Source: Herbivorax alkaliphila (GTDB lineage: Bacteria; Bacillota; Clostridia; Acetivibrionales; Acetivibrionaceae). Taken from it: 64,000 nucleotides of DNA. The notes under the pieces are model-generated. The model was not told the origin of the DNA and made no database searches. It was given only the letters and a program-made list of their open reading frames with translations. This document shows positions 34,063 to 41,017 of the stretch, in pieces; positions within the stretch are counted from its first letter, which is position 1, and every line of letters begins with the position of its first letter. Both the position numbers and the translations under genes were made by a program. The DNA lies in assembly GCF_030848475.1 (NCBI RefSeq), contig NZ_JAVDDS010000014.1:1-64000 (forward strand), given 5' to 3'.

Positions 34063-34599
34063 TTAAAATAAGTTTTTTACATATACAATACTAAGATTAT
34101 TGTCCAGCTTACTAGTAAGATATTTTTTCATTGAATCCACCAGATAGCTGTCTTTTTTACTAAACACACAAATATCCTTATTTTTATGGTATATTATTAT
34201 ATCATATTCGTATTTTGATTCAATATTTTTAACCTTTTCTGTACTGTGAACAACTTCAGGCTCAAGTTCTTTTTCATAACAAAATTTTTCTAGCATATCA
34301 ATTACTTTTTTCCCGGAGCTTTCTATCACATATTTTTTTGTAGCTGATTTTTCATTAGAAGTATAGTATATTGTAAATATTTTATATTTTTTTAAGGCCA
34401 CAAGATAGAGAATGGTTGAGAGAGTACTCCCTATAACAGCTTGAGCAATTGCAACGTCTGGAGAGCCATATAAAAGGTAGCAAAAGGAACTTACCAGCGA
34501 GAATATTCCTAAATATATTACAGCTCTTCTAAGGCTGTCAGATTGAACAGAAAAGACAGCGAACAATACCATAAGTACAAGAAATACATTTAGCAGCAT
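34063..34599 (-). CDS. MbhD-like (DUF4040) antiporter subunit with extra soluble domain
   Basis: The first 80 residues are three helices of the DUF4040/MbhD type with DSLRRAVIYLGIFSLVSSF and YGSPDVAIAQAVIGSTLST, which in standard Mrp form part of the MrpA C-terminus. The remaining 95 residues are soluble, mixed alpha/beta, with a MLEKFCYEKELEPEVV segment and a final KLDNNLSIVYVKNLF strand. MbhD proteins are usually only about 90 residues, so this is an addition of unknown role, perhaps regulatory. ATG 34599 is chosen because AAGGAGG precedes it by 9 bases; it starts directly after the mrpG stop. Confidence 0.8.
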   Translation of the reverse strand: MLLNVFLVLMVLFAVFSVQSDSLRRAVIYLGIFSLVSSFCYLLYGSPDVAIAQAVIGSTLSTILYLVALKKYKIFTIYYTSNEKSATKKYVIESSGKKVIDMLEKFCYEKELEPEVVHSTEKVKNIESKYEYDIIIYHKNKDICVFSKKDSYLVDSMKKYLTSKLDNNLSIVYVKNLF

Positions 34600-34600
34600 A

Positions 34601-34906
34601 CTAGTCATCCTCCTTCTTTATTTTATACCCACTAATATAAGCAGAACGTGCAATAGCATGAGTGGCCAAGGGGGTAGTTATAACGGCAATTATAACTATT
34701 AGCAATACTTTAAAGGAGAAAAAGTTAAATCCATTTTTTAAAATTACCCCGAGCATTATAGTCATAAACCCAACTGTATCAACCTTAGAGGAAATTAGAA
34801 CTCTAGAGTAAAAGTCATTAAATCTAAATATGCCGTATACACCAAAGGCAGATAATATTATGCCGAACACTATTAATATATTACCTAATAAATTTAGCAT
34901 ACTCAT
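34601..34906 (-). CDS. mrpG: Mrp/Mbh antiporter subunit G (MbhC-like)
   Basis: A 101-residue, three-helix MnhG/PhaG family protein with the FGVYGIFRFNDFYSRVLISSKVDTVGFM signature (cited in part) and the PLATHAIARSAY motif near the end. It belongs to the small-subunit half of the antiporter. ATG 34906 forms an ATGA overlap with the mrpF stop and has GGAGGGG 6 bases upstream, so it is preferred over ATG 34921. Confidence 0.9.
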   Translation of the reverse strand: MSMLNLLGNILIVFGIILSAFGVYGIFRFNDFYSRVLISSKVDTVGFMTIMLGVILKNGFNFFSFKVLLIVIIAVITTPLATHAIARSAYISGYKIKKEDD

Positions 34907-35160
34907 ATTTTGCCCCTCCATTGAATAAATCGTGAAAAAAGGATAATGCCTATAAACCCTAACAGGGCATAAACTATTGCTATATCTAATAAATAAGTTT
35001 TATTCATTAAAACAGAATACAAAACAATCAGCATTATGATTTTTGCTGAAAAAATATTAAAACCTAAAAGCCTATCCCATATTGTAGGTCCTAAAACTAT
35101 TCTTAAAAAACCTGCTATTGCTAAAACAACAAGAGATATTAATGCATAATTTATAAACAA
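34903..35160 (-). CDS. mrpF: Mrp/Mbh antiporter subunit F (MbhB-like)
   Basis: An 85-residue, three-helix MnhF family protein with FLRIVLGPTIWDRLLGFNIF, in which the GPTxxDR motif is diagnostic, and a membrane aspartate in LLDIAIVYALLGFIG. Translation starts at TTG 35160 behind GGAGGG. It lies between mrpE and mrpG. Confidence 0.9.
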   Translation of the reverse strand: MFINYALISLVVLAIAGFLRIVLGPTIWDRLLGFNIFSAKIIMLIVLYSVLMNKTYLLDIAIVYALLGFIGIILFSRFIQWRGKI

Positions 35161-35163
35161 ATT

Positions 35164-35649
35164 TTACCCTCCAGATAATATTTTTTCAAAATCTTTTTTT
35201 ATAAGTTTACCTGCTTTTTCACTATCAGAAGTAATCTTATTTAGCCAAAGAATCTTTAATTTGTTGCCAGATTTACTAAGTGTTACTGTACCAGGTGTCA
35301 AAGTTATGGAATTAGCAAGTATGGAAATTGTCATATCATCTTTAAGCTCTGTTGTTATTTCTACTATACCTACATTAGTTTTACCTAAAACAATCATACT
35401 TATGGCAGAAAAACCAGAAATATATATTTGAAAAATAAGATAACTAAGATATTTGAAAATTATTTTTAATTTTAAGTTGCGAGCTATTTCATGGTAATTA
35501 GAAACAAGGAGTTTTTCAACAATAAATAGAGACAGTATGCCAAATATAATTCCAAGAATTATACTTGAAATAGAGATACTTTCATTTAAAATAATCCAGA
35601 CTATTAAACATAGTATGACAATTATAAATTCAAAGCTCTTTTTTTTCAT
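35164..35649 (-). CDS. mrpE: Mrp/Mbh antiporter subunit E (MbhA-like); first gene of the operon
   Basis: A 161-residue MnhE family protein: two N-terminal hydrophobic helices with IVWIILNESIS, then a helix, and a cytoplasmic beta-domain with the SITLTPGTVTL motif typical of MrpE. It helps assemble the complex. The start follows GGGAGG. It begins the eight-gene minus-strand operon E-F-G-(D-like)-(E-like)-B-C-D, which is exactly the order of MbhA to MbhH. The divergent gene is the TM1266-type regulator. Confidence 0.9.
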   Translation of the reverse strand: MKKKSFEFIIVILCLIVWIILNESISISSIILGIIFGILSLFIVEKLLVSNYHEIARNLKLKIIFKYLSYLIFQIYISGFSAISMIVLGKTNVGIVEITTELKDDMTISILANSITLTPGTVTLSKSGNKLKILWLNKITSDSEKAGKLIKKDFEKILSGG

Positions 35650-35822
35650 TGTTGCCTCCCTTGAAAGTGTATTATAGGTATAAGTATATTATATAAATTA
35701 TTATTTTTCTAGAATAAAAATAAAAAAAAATAATTTTAAATGATTTTTCTTTGATTATATGTCTTCACGATTTATTTTATGGTATAATGAGGGCATAATT
35801 TAAGAATTAAAGAGGTTTGATT

Positions 35823-36077
35823 ATGAATAAGGATAATAATAGAGTTGCTATTTTAGGAATTGTAGTTAATAATCGTGAAGAAACTTCTAAAAAGTTAAAT
35901 GATATATTAAGTGATTTCGCAGATATAATTGTAGGCAGAATGGGACTTCCATATAAAGAGAAGGGGATATCAGTTATTTCTATTATTGTTGATGGATCTA
36001 ATGACCAAATTGGTGCATTAGCTGGGAAATTAGGAAACATTAGTGGTGTAAAAGCAAAGGTTGCCATTACCCATTAG
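35823..36077 (+). CDS. TM1266-type putative iron-only hydrogenase system regulator
   Basis: The 84-residue protein matches the small ACT/ferredoxin-like fold family named after TM1266, found with [FeFe]-hydrogenase maturation genes. It has RVAILGIVVNNREE at the start, a SDFADIIVGRMGLPYKEKGI core and GKLGNISGVKAKVAI at the end. The role is only inferred from gene neighbourhoods; a nickel-regulator-like ligand-sensing fold has been suggested. Its neighbour hydE supports the call. ATG 35823 (AGAGG upstream) is preferred over TTG 35817. Confidence 0.85.
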   Translation: MNKDNNRVAILGIVVNNREETSKKLNDILSDFADIIVGRMGLPYKEKGISVISIIVDGSNDQIGALAGKLGNISGVKAKVAITH

Positions 36078-36120
36078 GTAAGAAAATTTAATAGTATGGT
36101 TTTACATTTTAATATTCAAA

Positions 36121-36282
36121 TTTACCTGACGAAACGGATTAGTCTTATCGAAGGGGAAGAGAGTGTTTAAATTTTTAAAAGAAGTTGCTATTATGTTTAA
36201 GTTGCTTTAGATTATTTTTAAATAAAACTCTTTGTAAAAAAACTCTTCGAGACTTATTTTTAAAGTTTTGAGGAGTTTTTTT
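36121..36282 (+). promoter_or_regulatory. Leader with strong terminator before hydE; possible attenuator
   Basis: An 18-bp hairpin (36236-36253 with 36265-36282) ending in seven T is a clear intrinsic terminator. Upstream, 36121-36170 is a G/C-richer island (CCTGACGAAACGG, TATCGAAGGGGAAGAGAG) in AT-rich DNA. GAAGAG near 36158 could pair with CTCTTC in the terminator 5' arm, so antitermination before hydE is possible. It may also just be the terminator of the preceding small gene. Confidence 0.5.
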
Positions 36283-36395
36283 AAGTTTTAGAATAAAATA
36301 AGAAATTTAAAAGCTAGAGAAGCTAAGCAGTCAGAATTTTTATTAGTTAGTTATGAATATTATATTTTATAGAAAAATTGAAAGGATATGAAGAA

Positions 36396-37679
36396 ATGAA
36401 AGAAAAGTTTTATTTAATACTAGCACAAAACAGTGCACAAATGCTTTTAATAAATAAACTCTTAAAAAAAGAGGGGATACAAACAGATTTAGTTCCAGCA
36501 CCACCAGAATCAGGTACAGTATGTGCTGTAGCTATAAAGGTAAATGGAGATTATCTTGAAAAATCAAAAAGTTTAATTACTAAAAATAAGATTGAAATAA
36601 TAAATATATATGAGGATAAAAAAATGAAGCTTCAAGGGCTTATTGATAAAAAGCTTGGACTATCAGTAACGAAGACCTTTTTAAATATTTTAAAAAAGAT
36701 TGAAAACGGAGAAAATTTTTTAGAGGAAGAAATTATATATCTCCTTTCAACCAAAAATAAAAAAGAAATTGATGGGATTTATGCTGCAGCAGATAAAATA
36801 AGAAAAGAAACGGTGGGAAATGTAATAGAAATAAGAGGTGCTATAGAATTTTCAAACTATTGTAGAAAAAAGTGTAAGTATTGTGGGATAAATTCACAAA
36901 ATAAAATTAAAAGATATAGAATGAATGAAAAGGAGATAATGGAAGTTGTCAAATACTTGGATAAAATAGGTATGAGAACAATTATACTTCAATCAGGAGA
37001 AGATTATGGTTGGGGTATAAGAAGGCTTACAGAGCTTGTTAAAAACATAAAAGAAAAGACAAGAATGAGAATAACTTTAAGTGTTGGAGAAAAGTCTTTT
37101 AAAGATTATAAAAATTTAAAAAAGGCTGGTGCAGACAACTTTCTATTAAAAATTGAAACAACAAACAGAAAACTTTTCGAATTAATTCATCCAGATGGAA
37201 ATTTTGATTTAAGATTAAAATGTTCTAAGTGGTTAAAAGAATTAGGATACATAAATGGTTCTGGCAATATTATTGGTATTCCAGATCAAACCATACAAGA
37301 TATTGCAAATGACATACTGTATTTTAAAGAAATGGGTATAAATATGATAGGAATAGGACCGTTTATTCCAGCTAGAGGTACTCCTTTTGAAAATATACCT
37401 CATGGTGATGTGAACTTGACTTTAAGAACTATAGCTGTTACAAGAATTGTATGCAAAAAAGTATATATACCATCAACCACAGCTTTAGCATCTTTAGACA
37501 AACATGCCCAAGTGCAAGCATTAAAAGCTGGAGCAAATACTATCATGCTTATTAGTACGCCAGAAAAATACAAGTCAGATTATAAAATTTATAATAATAA
37601 AAACATGATTGATATTGATGCTGCTATTTATGCATCAGAAAAGACAGGAATACAACTTCCTGCATACTTAAAAGTGTGA
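36396..37679 (+). CDS. hydE: [FeFe]-hydrogenase maturase HydE with N-terminal DUF3343 domain
   Basis: The 427-residue protein is longer than normal HydE (about 350). Residues 1-80 form a DUF3343 (Se/S-carrier-like) domain with a conserved cysteine, Cys43, in ESGTVCAVAI. From about 85 it is HydE: radical SAM cluster CRKKCKYC (Cys 156, 160, 163) followed by GINSQN, the TIILQSGED strand, LLKIETTN, SGNIIGIPDQT and GIGPFIPARGTPF. HydE builds an Fe-cysteine/sulfur precursor for the diiron subcluster of the H-cluster. ATG 36396 follows AAAGGA; TTG 36378 is less likely. It lies 85 bases before a cysteine-desulfurase-like gene, so sulfur delivery by the fused domain is a sensible idea (inference). Confidence 0.92.
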   Translation: MKEKFYLILAQNSAQMLLINKLLKKEGIQTDLVPAPPESGTVCAVAIKVNGDYLEKSKSLITKNKIEIINIYEDKKMKLQGLIDKKLGLSVTKTFLNILKKIENGENFLEEEIIYLLSTKNKKEIDGIYAAADKIRKETVGNVIEIRGAIEFSNYCRKKCKYCGINSQNKIKRYRMNEKEIMEVVKYLDKIGMRTIILQSGEDYGWGIRRLTELVKNIKEKTRMRITLSVGEKSFKDYKNLKKAGADNFLLKIETTNRKLFELIHPDGNFDLRLKCSKWLKELGYINGSGNIIGIPDQTIQDIANDILYFKEMGINMIGIGPFIPARGTPFENIPHGDVNLTLRTIAVTRIVCKKVYIPSTTALASLDKHAQVQALKAGANTIMLISTPEKYKSDYKIYNNKNMIDIDAAIYASEKTGIQLPAYLKV

Positions 37680-37764
37680 AAACAGAAAAATAAGAAGTAT
37701 ACTTAAAAACATTGTAAGAAAGTATCAAAGGTTTGAATTCAAAAATTCATTGAGGTGAGTAATT

Positions 37765-38919
37765 ATGATTTATCTTGATAATGCTGCAACTTCATATCCG
37801 AAACCTAAAAGTGTTTATGAAAAAATGTTATCATGTATGAAAAAATATTGTGCAAATCCTGGAAGAGGCGGACATAAAATGGCTCTTGATTCTGGAAGAG
37901 CCATTTTAAAGACCAGACAGATCGTTGCAGATTTTTTTAACATAAAAAATCCAATGCAGATTGTGTTTACTAAAAATGCAACAGAAGCAATTAATATTGC
38001 AATAAAAGGCGTATTAAAAGAAGGAGACCATGTTATAATTACATGTATGGAGCATAATTCTGTAATCAGGCCTTTGAAATCAATGGAAAAAGATAAAAAT
38101 ATACAATTGTCAATTGTAAAGGGAAATGAATTTGGTGAAATAGATGCAGAAGACATTAAGAAATCATTAAAAGAAAATACAAAGCTTATTGTAAGTACTT
38201 TATCATCAAATGTAAATGGAATAATAATGCCAGTTAAAGAAATGGGAACTATTGCAAAGGAAAAAGGTATTTTATTTTTAGTTGATGCTTCACAGGGAGC
38301 TGGATGTATAAAAATTGATGTAAATAAATTAAATATTGATATGATGGCATTTCCAGGTCACAAAGGTCTTTTAGGTCCTCAGGGAACAGGGGCACTTTAT
38401 GTTAAAGAGGGAATAAAAATAACTCCTATGATGACTGGGGGAACAGGTAGCAGTTCAGAAAGCTTTATGCAACCTGAAATATTTCCAGATATACTTGAAA
38501 GTGGAACACTTAATACCCCAGGTATAGTAGGGTTAGGGTGTGGAATTGAGTTTATTAACAGCATAGGGATTGAAAATATTAATAAATCTAAACATAGACT
38601 TGTAAAAATCATTTATGAAGAATTAGCAGAATTAAAAAATGTAAAATTATATAGTAAGTCTGATATTTTAAAAAACTCAGGAAGTATTGCATTTAATTTT
38701 GATGGTGTAGAGTCTACTGAAGTAAGTTATGTATTGGATAAAGTTTATAATGTAGCTTCTCGTGCAGGACTTCATTGTTCTCCCTTAGCACATAATACAT
38801 TAAAAACAATAAATACAGGTACAGTAAGATTGAGTGTTGGATGTTTTAATAATTTTGAAGAAATAAAAATGACATTAAAGTTTTTGAGGGAAATTTCCGA
38901 AAGTATTAATAACGTTTAA
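37765..38919 (+). CDS. Class V aminotransferase, cysteine desulfurase-like
   Basis: The 384-residue PLP enzyme starts IYLDNAATSYPKP and has CANPGRGGHKMA, FTKNATEAIN, the PLP-stacking CMEHNSVIRP, DASQGAGCI and the PLP lysine Lys200 in FPGHKGLLGPQGTG. Cys338 in RAGLHCSPLAH fits the catalytic persulfide cysteine. This subgroup is often linked to DUF3343 and SirA-like carriers. It would release sulfur (or selenium) from cysteine or selenocysteine for a carrier. The preceding gene carries a DUF3343 domain, which supports a shared sulfur path. The ribosome site is GAGGTGAG before ATG 37765. Confidence 0.88.
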   Translation: MIYLDNAATSYPKPKSVYEKMLSCMKKYCANPGRGGHKMALDSGRAILKTRQIVADFFNIKNPMQIVFTKNATEAINIAIKGVLKEGDHVIITCMEHNSVIRPLKSMEKDKNIQLSIVKGNEFGEIDAEDIKKSLKENTKLIVSTLSSNVNGIIMPVKEMGTIAKEKGILFLVDASQGAGCIKIDVNKLNIDMMAFPGHKGLLGPQGTGALYVKEGIKITPMMTGGTGSSSESFMQPEIFPDILESGTLNTPGIVGLGCGIEFINSIGIENINKSKHRLVKIIYEELAELKNVKLYSKSDILKNSGSIAFNFDGVESTEVSYVLDKVYNVASRAGLHCSPLAHNTLKTINTGTVRLSVGCFNNFEEIKMTLKFLREISESINNV

Positions 38920-39265
38920 ATTAAATTTTGCAAAGTTATAAAAAATTAAATTTACGTTAAGTTTTAAGAAATATTTTCAAAAAATTAAAAAGACATTTAT
39001 AGCTAAATTTTCAGTATGCTACAGATTAAACTTATTTAATGAACAAAAATATATTTATATGAAAAGTAAATATGCTGGAATTATGATAATTTATATGCTA
39101 TAATTAAAAAAGTATACAAGTTTATTGTAAAGTGGCATATCTATATTATATAAAAAAAATATAACTTATATAATAAATGTGTTGTGCCCTGTGTTAATAT
39201 AGCGTATAATTATATACAGTTTATGTTTTTAACATAGATGTTTTGCACTTAAGGGGGATATGTAA
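38920..39265 (+). other. Intergenic region before pilM
   Basis: About 345 very AT-rich bases. TATAAT-like boxes occur near 39100, but no pair with a good -35 stands out. No small gene with a ribosome site was found. Confidence 0.4.
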
Positions 39266-40372
39266 ATGTTTTTGGATTTATTATTTAGAAAAACTTCAAT
39301 GGTATGCATTGATGTAGGGTATAGGAACATAAAGGTAGTTGAAGTTTCGGTAAGGAAAAATAATAATATTTTTATTGAGAATTACGGAATAGTTTCAACT
39401 CCTCCAGATTGCATTAAAAACGGTGCAATATATGATGTTGAGAGAGTTTTAAGAGTTATTAAAGCTGTTATTAAAGAGGAAGGTATGAAAGCTAAAAATG
39501 CCAAAATAATTATGTCCGGTACTAATATAATTACCCGAATTTACATGATTGACAAGGCAGAAGGTGAAAGTGAAGACTTTACCATAAAAAATAGCATGCC
39601 TAATTTCCTTCCAGTTGATATCGATAATTACAGAGTGGATTACAAACTGCTTCAAACTGTTACAGATAAAAATCGAGAAATATATAAGGTTTTTGTTACT
39701 GCAGTTCCACGTAAAATTTTAGAGAGTTATATAGACGTTTTGCAAGGTTTAGATTTAAAACCTTTAGCAGTTGATATACCGGCAAATAGTACTGCCAAGT
39801 TTTTTAACAGAGATATTTATACAAAGGATATGGATGAGTATTACTCAAAAAGGAAACATAAAAATGTTCAAAGTGATACTTATGCAGTATTGGACTTTGG
39901 TTCAGAAACAACAATTGTTAATTTTTTAAAGGACAGAGTTTTAGAGTTTAACAAGGTTATTTTGTCTGGAAGTTCAAATATAGACAATCACATATCCAAT
40001 GAAATGAATATAAGTCTTCAAGAAGCGGAAAGATTAAAGAAAACTTATGGTATGACTCAGCCTAATAGTCTTTCTAAAAGAGACCATGTTGTAGCTTATG
40101 GTAAAGTAAGTAGTTTTATAGAAAGACTTGTGATGCAGATTGTTAAGTGTTTTGAATTTTATATTGAGAGGTGTTATGGTTCTCAAATATCTAAGATTTT
40201 TATTATCGGTGGAGGTTCACAGCTAAATGGTTTAGATCAATATTTGTTTTCTATATTTAAAGTTCCGGTATACCCTGTAGGACTTCTAAGTTTAAAAGGT
40301 GTTGAGCTTAGAAAAAATCTTGACAGAGAAAAACTTAATTATTTAATAAACTCTGTAGGAATTTCTCTGTAA
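39266..40372 (+). CDS. pilM: PilM-like actin-fold protein of type IV pilus / type II secretion systems
   Basis: The 368-residue protein has the actin/FtsA-like fold of PilM. It has a phosphate-1 motif MVCIDVGYRNIKVVEV, a domain with PNFLPVDIDNYRVDYKLL as in PilM, a second phosphate loop YAVLDFGSETTIVNFL, and the adenosine motif KIFIIGGGSQLNGLDQYL. PilM sits on the cytoplasmic side of the pilus platform and contacts PilN. Here it stands alone: no pilN, pilO, pilB or pilin gene is next to it. The start follows AAGGGGGATATGTAA. Confidence 0.85.
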   Translation: MFLDLLFRKTSMVCIDVGYRNIKVVEVSVRKNNNIFIENYGIVSTPPDCIKNGAIYDVERVLRVIKAVIKEEGMKAKNAKIIMSGTNIITRIYMIDKAEGESEDFTIKNSMPNFLPVDIDNYRVDYKLLQTVTDKNREIYKVFVTAVPRKILESYIDVLQGLDLKPLAVDIPANSTAKFFNRDIYTKDMDEYYSKRKHKNVQSDTYAVLDFGSETTIVNFLKDRVLEFNKVILSGSSNIDNHISNEMNISLQEAERLKKTYGMTQPNSLSKRDHVVAYGKVSSFIERLVMQIVKCFEFYIERCYGSQISKIFIIGGGSQLNGLDQYLFSIFKVPVYPVGLLSLKGVELRKNLDREKLNYLINSVGISL

Positions 40373-40531
40373 TTATAAGTTGTATAAGATAGACTGGTAT
40401 TTATTGTGGCTAAAAACAATTAGATTTAAAGTTTTAATTAAAATGGTAAAATTTGTTTTTATTATTTTATAGAGTGTATTATTTTTATAAAAATTATACA
40501 TAAGTGCAAAACATTAAATGCAAGATAGATG

Positions 40532-40563
40532 AAAAGTACCTTATGCTTAAAGGTGCTTTTTTG
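40532..40563 (+). terminator. Intrinsic terminator
   Basis: An 11-bp stem AAAAGTACCTT/AAGGTGCTTTT with a 6-base loop and T-run, about 160 bases after pilM. Confidence 0.8.
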
Positions 40564-40667
40564 CTGTAAAATTAAAATTATTTTAAATTAAATTAATTAT
40601 TTTAAGACATTTATTAATTTTTATCGTATAATTAATTAAGAACATTTATTTAAGGGGTGAATTGAAG

Positions 40668-40838
40668 ATGAATGATGGATTATTAAAAAGTATTTTGGTT
40701 ATAATAGGTGCAATTACATTGGCAGTCTTTGCTATAAGGGTAGTTGGAAGTATACTTGCTTTTCTTATACCACCTGCAATTGTGATTATTGCTATATATA
40801 TAGTGTATAGACTGATAACTGGAAACAAGAATCGTTAG
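40668..40838 (+). CDS. Small membrane protein (56 residues)
   Basis: ATG 40668 lies behind AAGGGGTGA with good spacing. The product MNDGLLKSILVIIG onward has two hydrophobic helices (about 7-25 and 27-47) separated by a proline pair and ends in a basic tail (GNKNR). I do not recognise a family. It has its own spacing and lies between a terminator and a hairpin repeat, so it is probably monocistronic. Confidence 0.65.
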   Translation: MNDGLLKSILVIIGAITLAVFAIRVVGSILAFLIPPAIVIIAIYIVYRLITGNKNR

Positions 40839-40918
40839 ATAGACTATTTTTAATTTATCTTGTTATAGGTAAATAAACATGTACTTAAAGTTTTAGGTTA
40901 AAGTTTTAAGTCTTTCTT

Positions 40919-41015
40919 ATTATAAGACTCCACCTTATATAAGGTGGAGTCTTATAATCCGCAGGTGGAGATTATAATCTACCTGAAGATTAGATGTTTA
41001 GCTTTAGCTAAGCTA
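40919..41015 (+). repeat. GGTGGAG hairpin repeat family, plus-strand copy
   Basis: A perfect 40-bp palindrome (40919-40958) built on GACTCCACCTTAT is followed by a second hairpin half (CAGGTGGAGATTATAATCTACCTG) and a GAAGATTAGATGTTTAGC-TTTAGCTAA tail. The tail and GGTGGAG parts recur at 14367-14427 (inverted) and 42445-42475. It lies between convergent genes and may also terminate both. Confidence 0.65.
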
Positions 41016-41017
41016 GT

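Noticed and set aside
36121-36180. SAM-I or glycine riboswitch before hydE
   Set aside because: Short matches such as CTTATC and CGAAGGGG occur, but the conserved core helices and other required motifs of these classes are absent.
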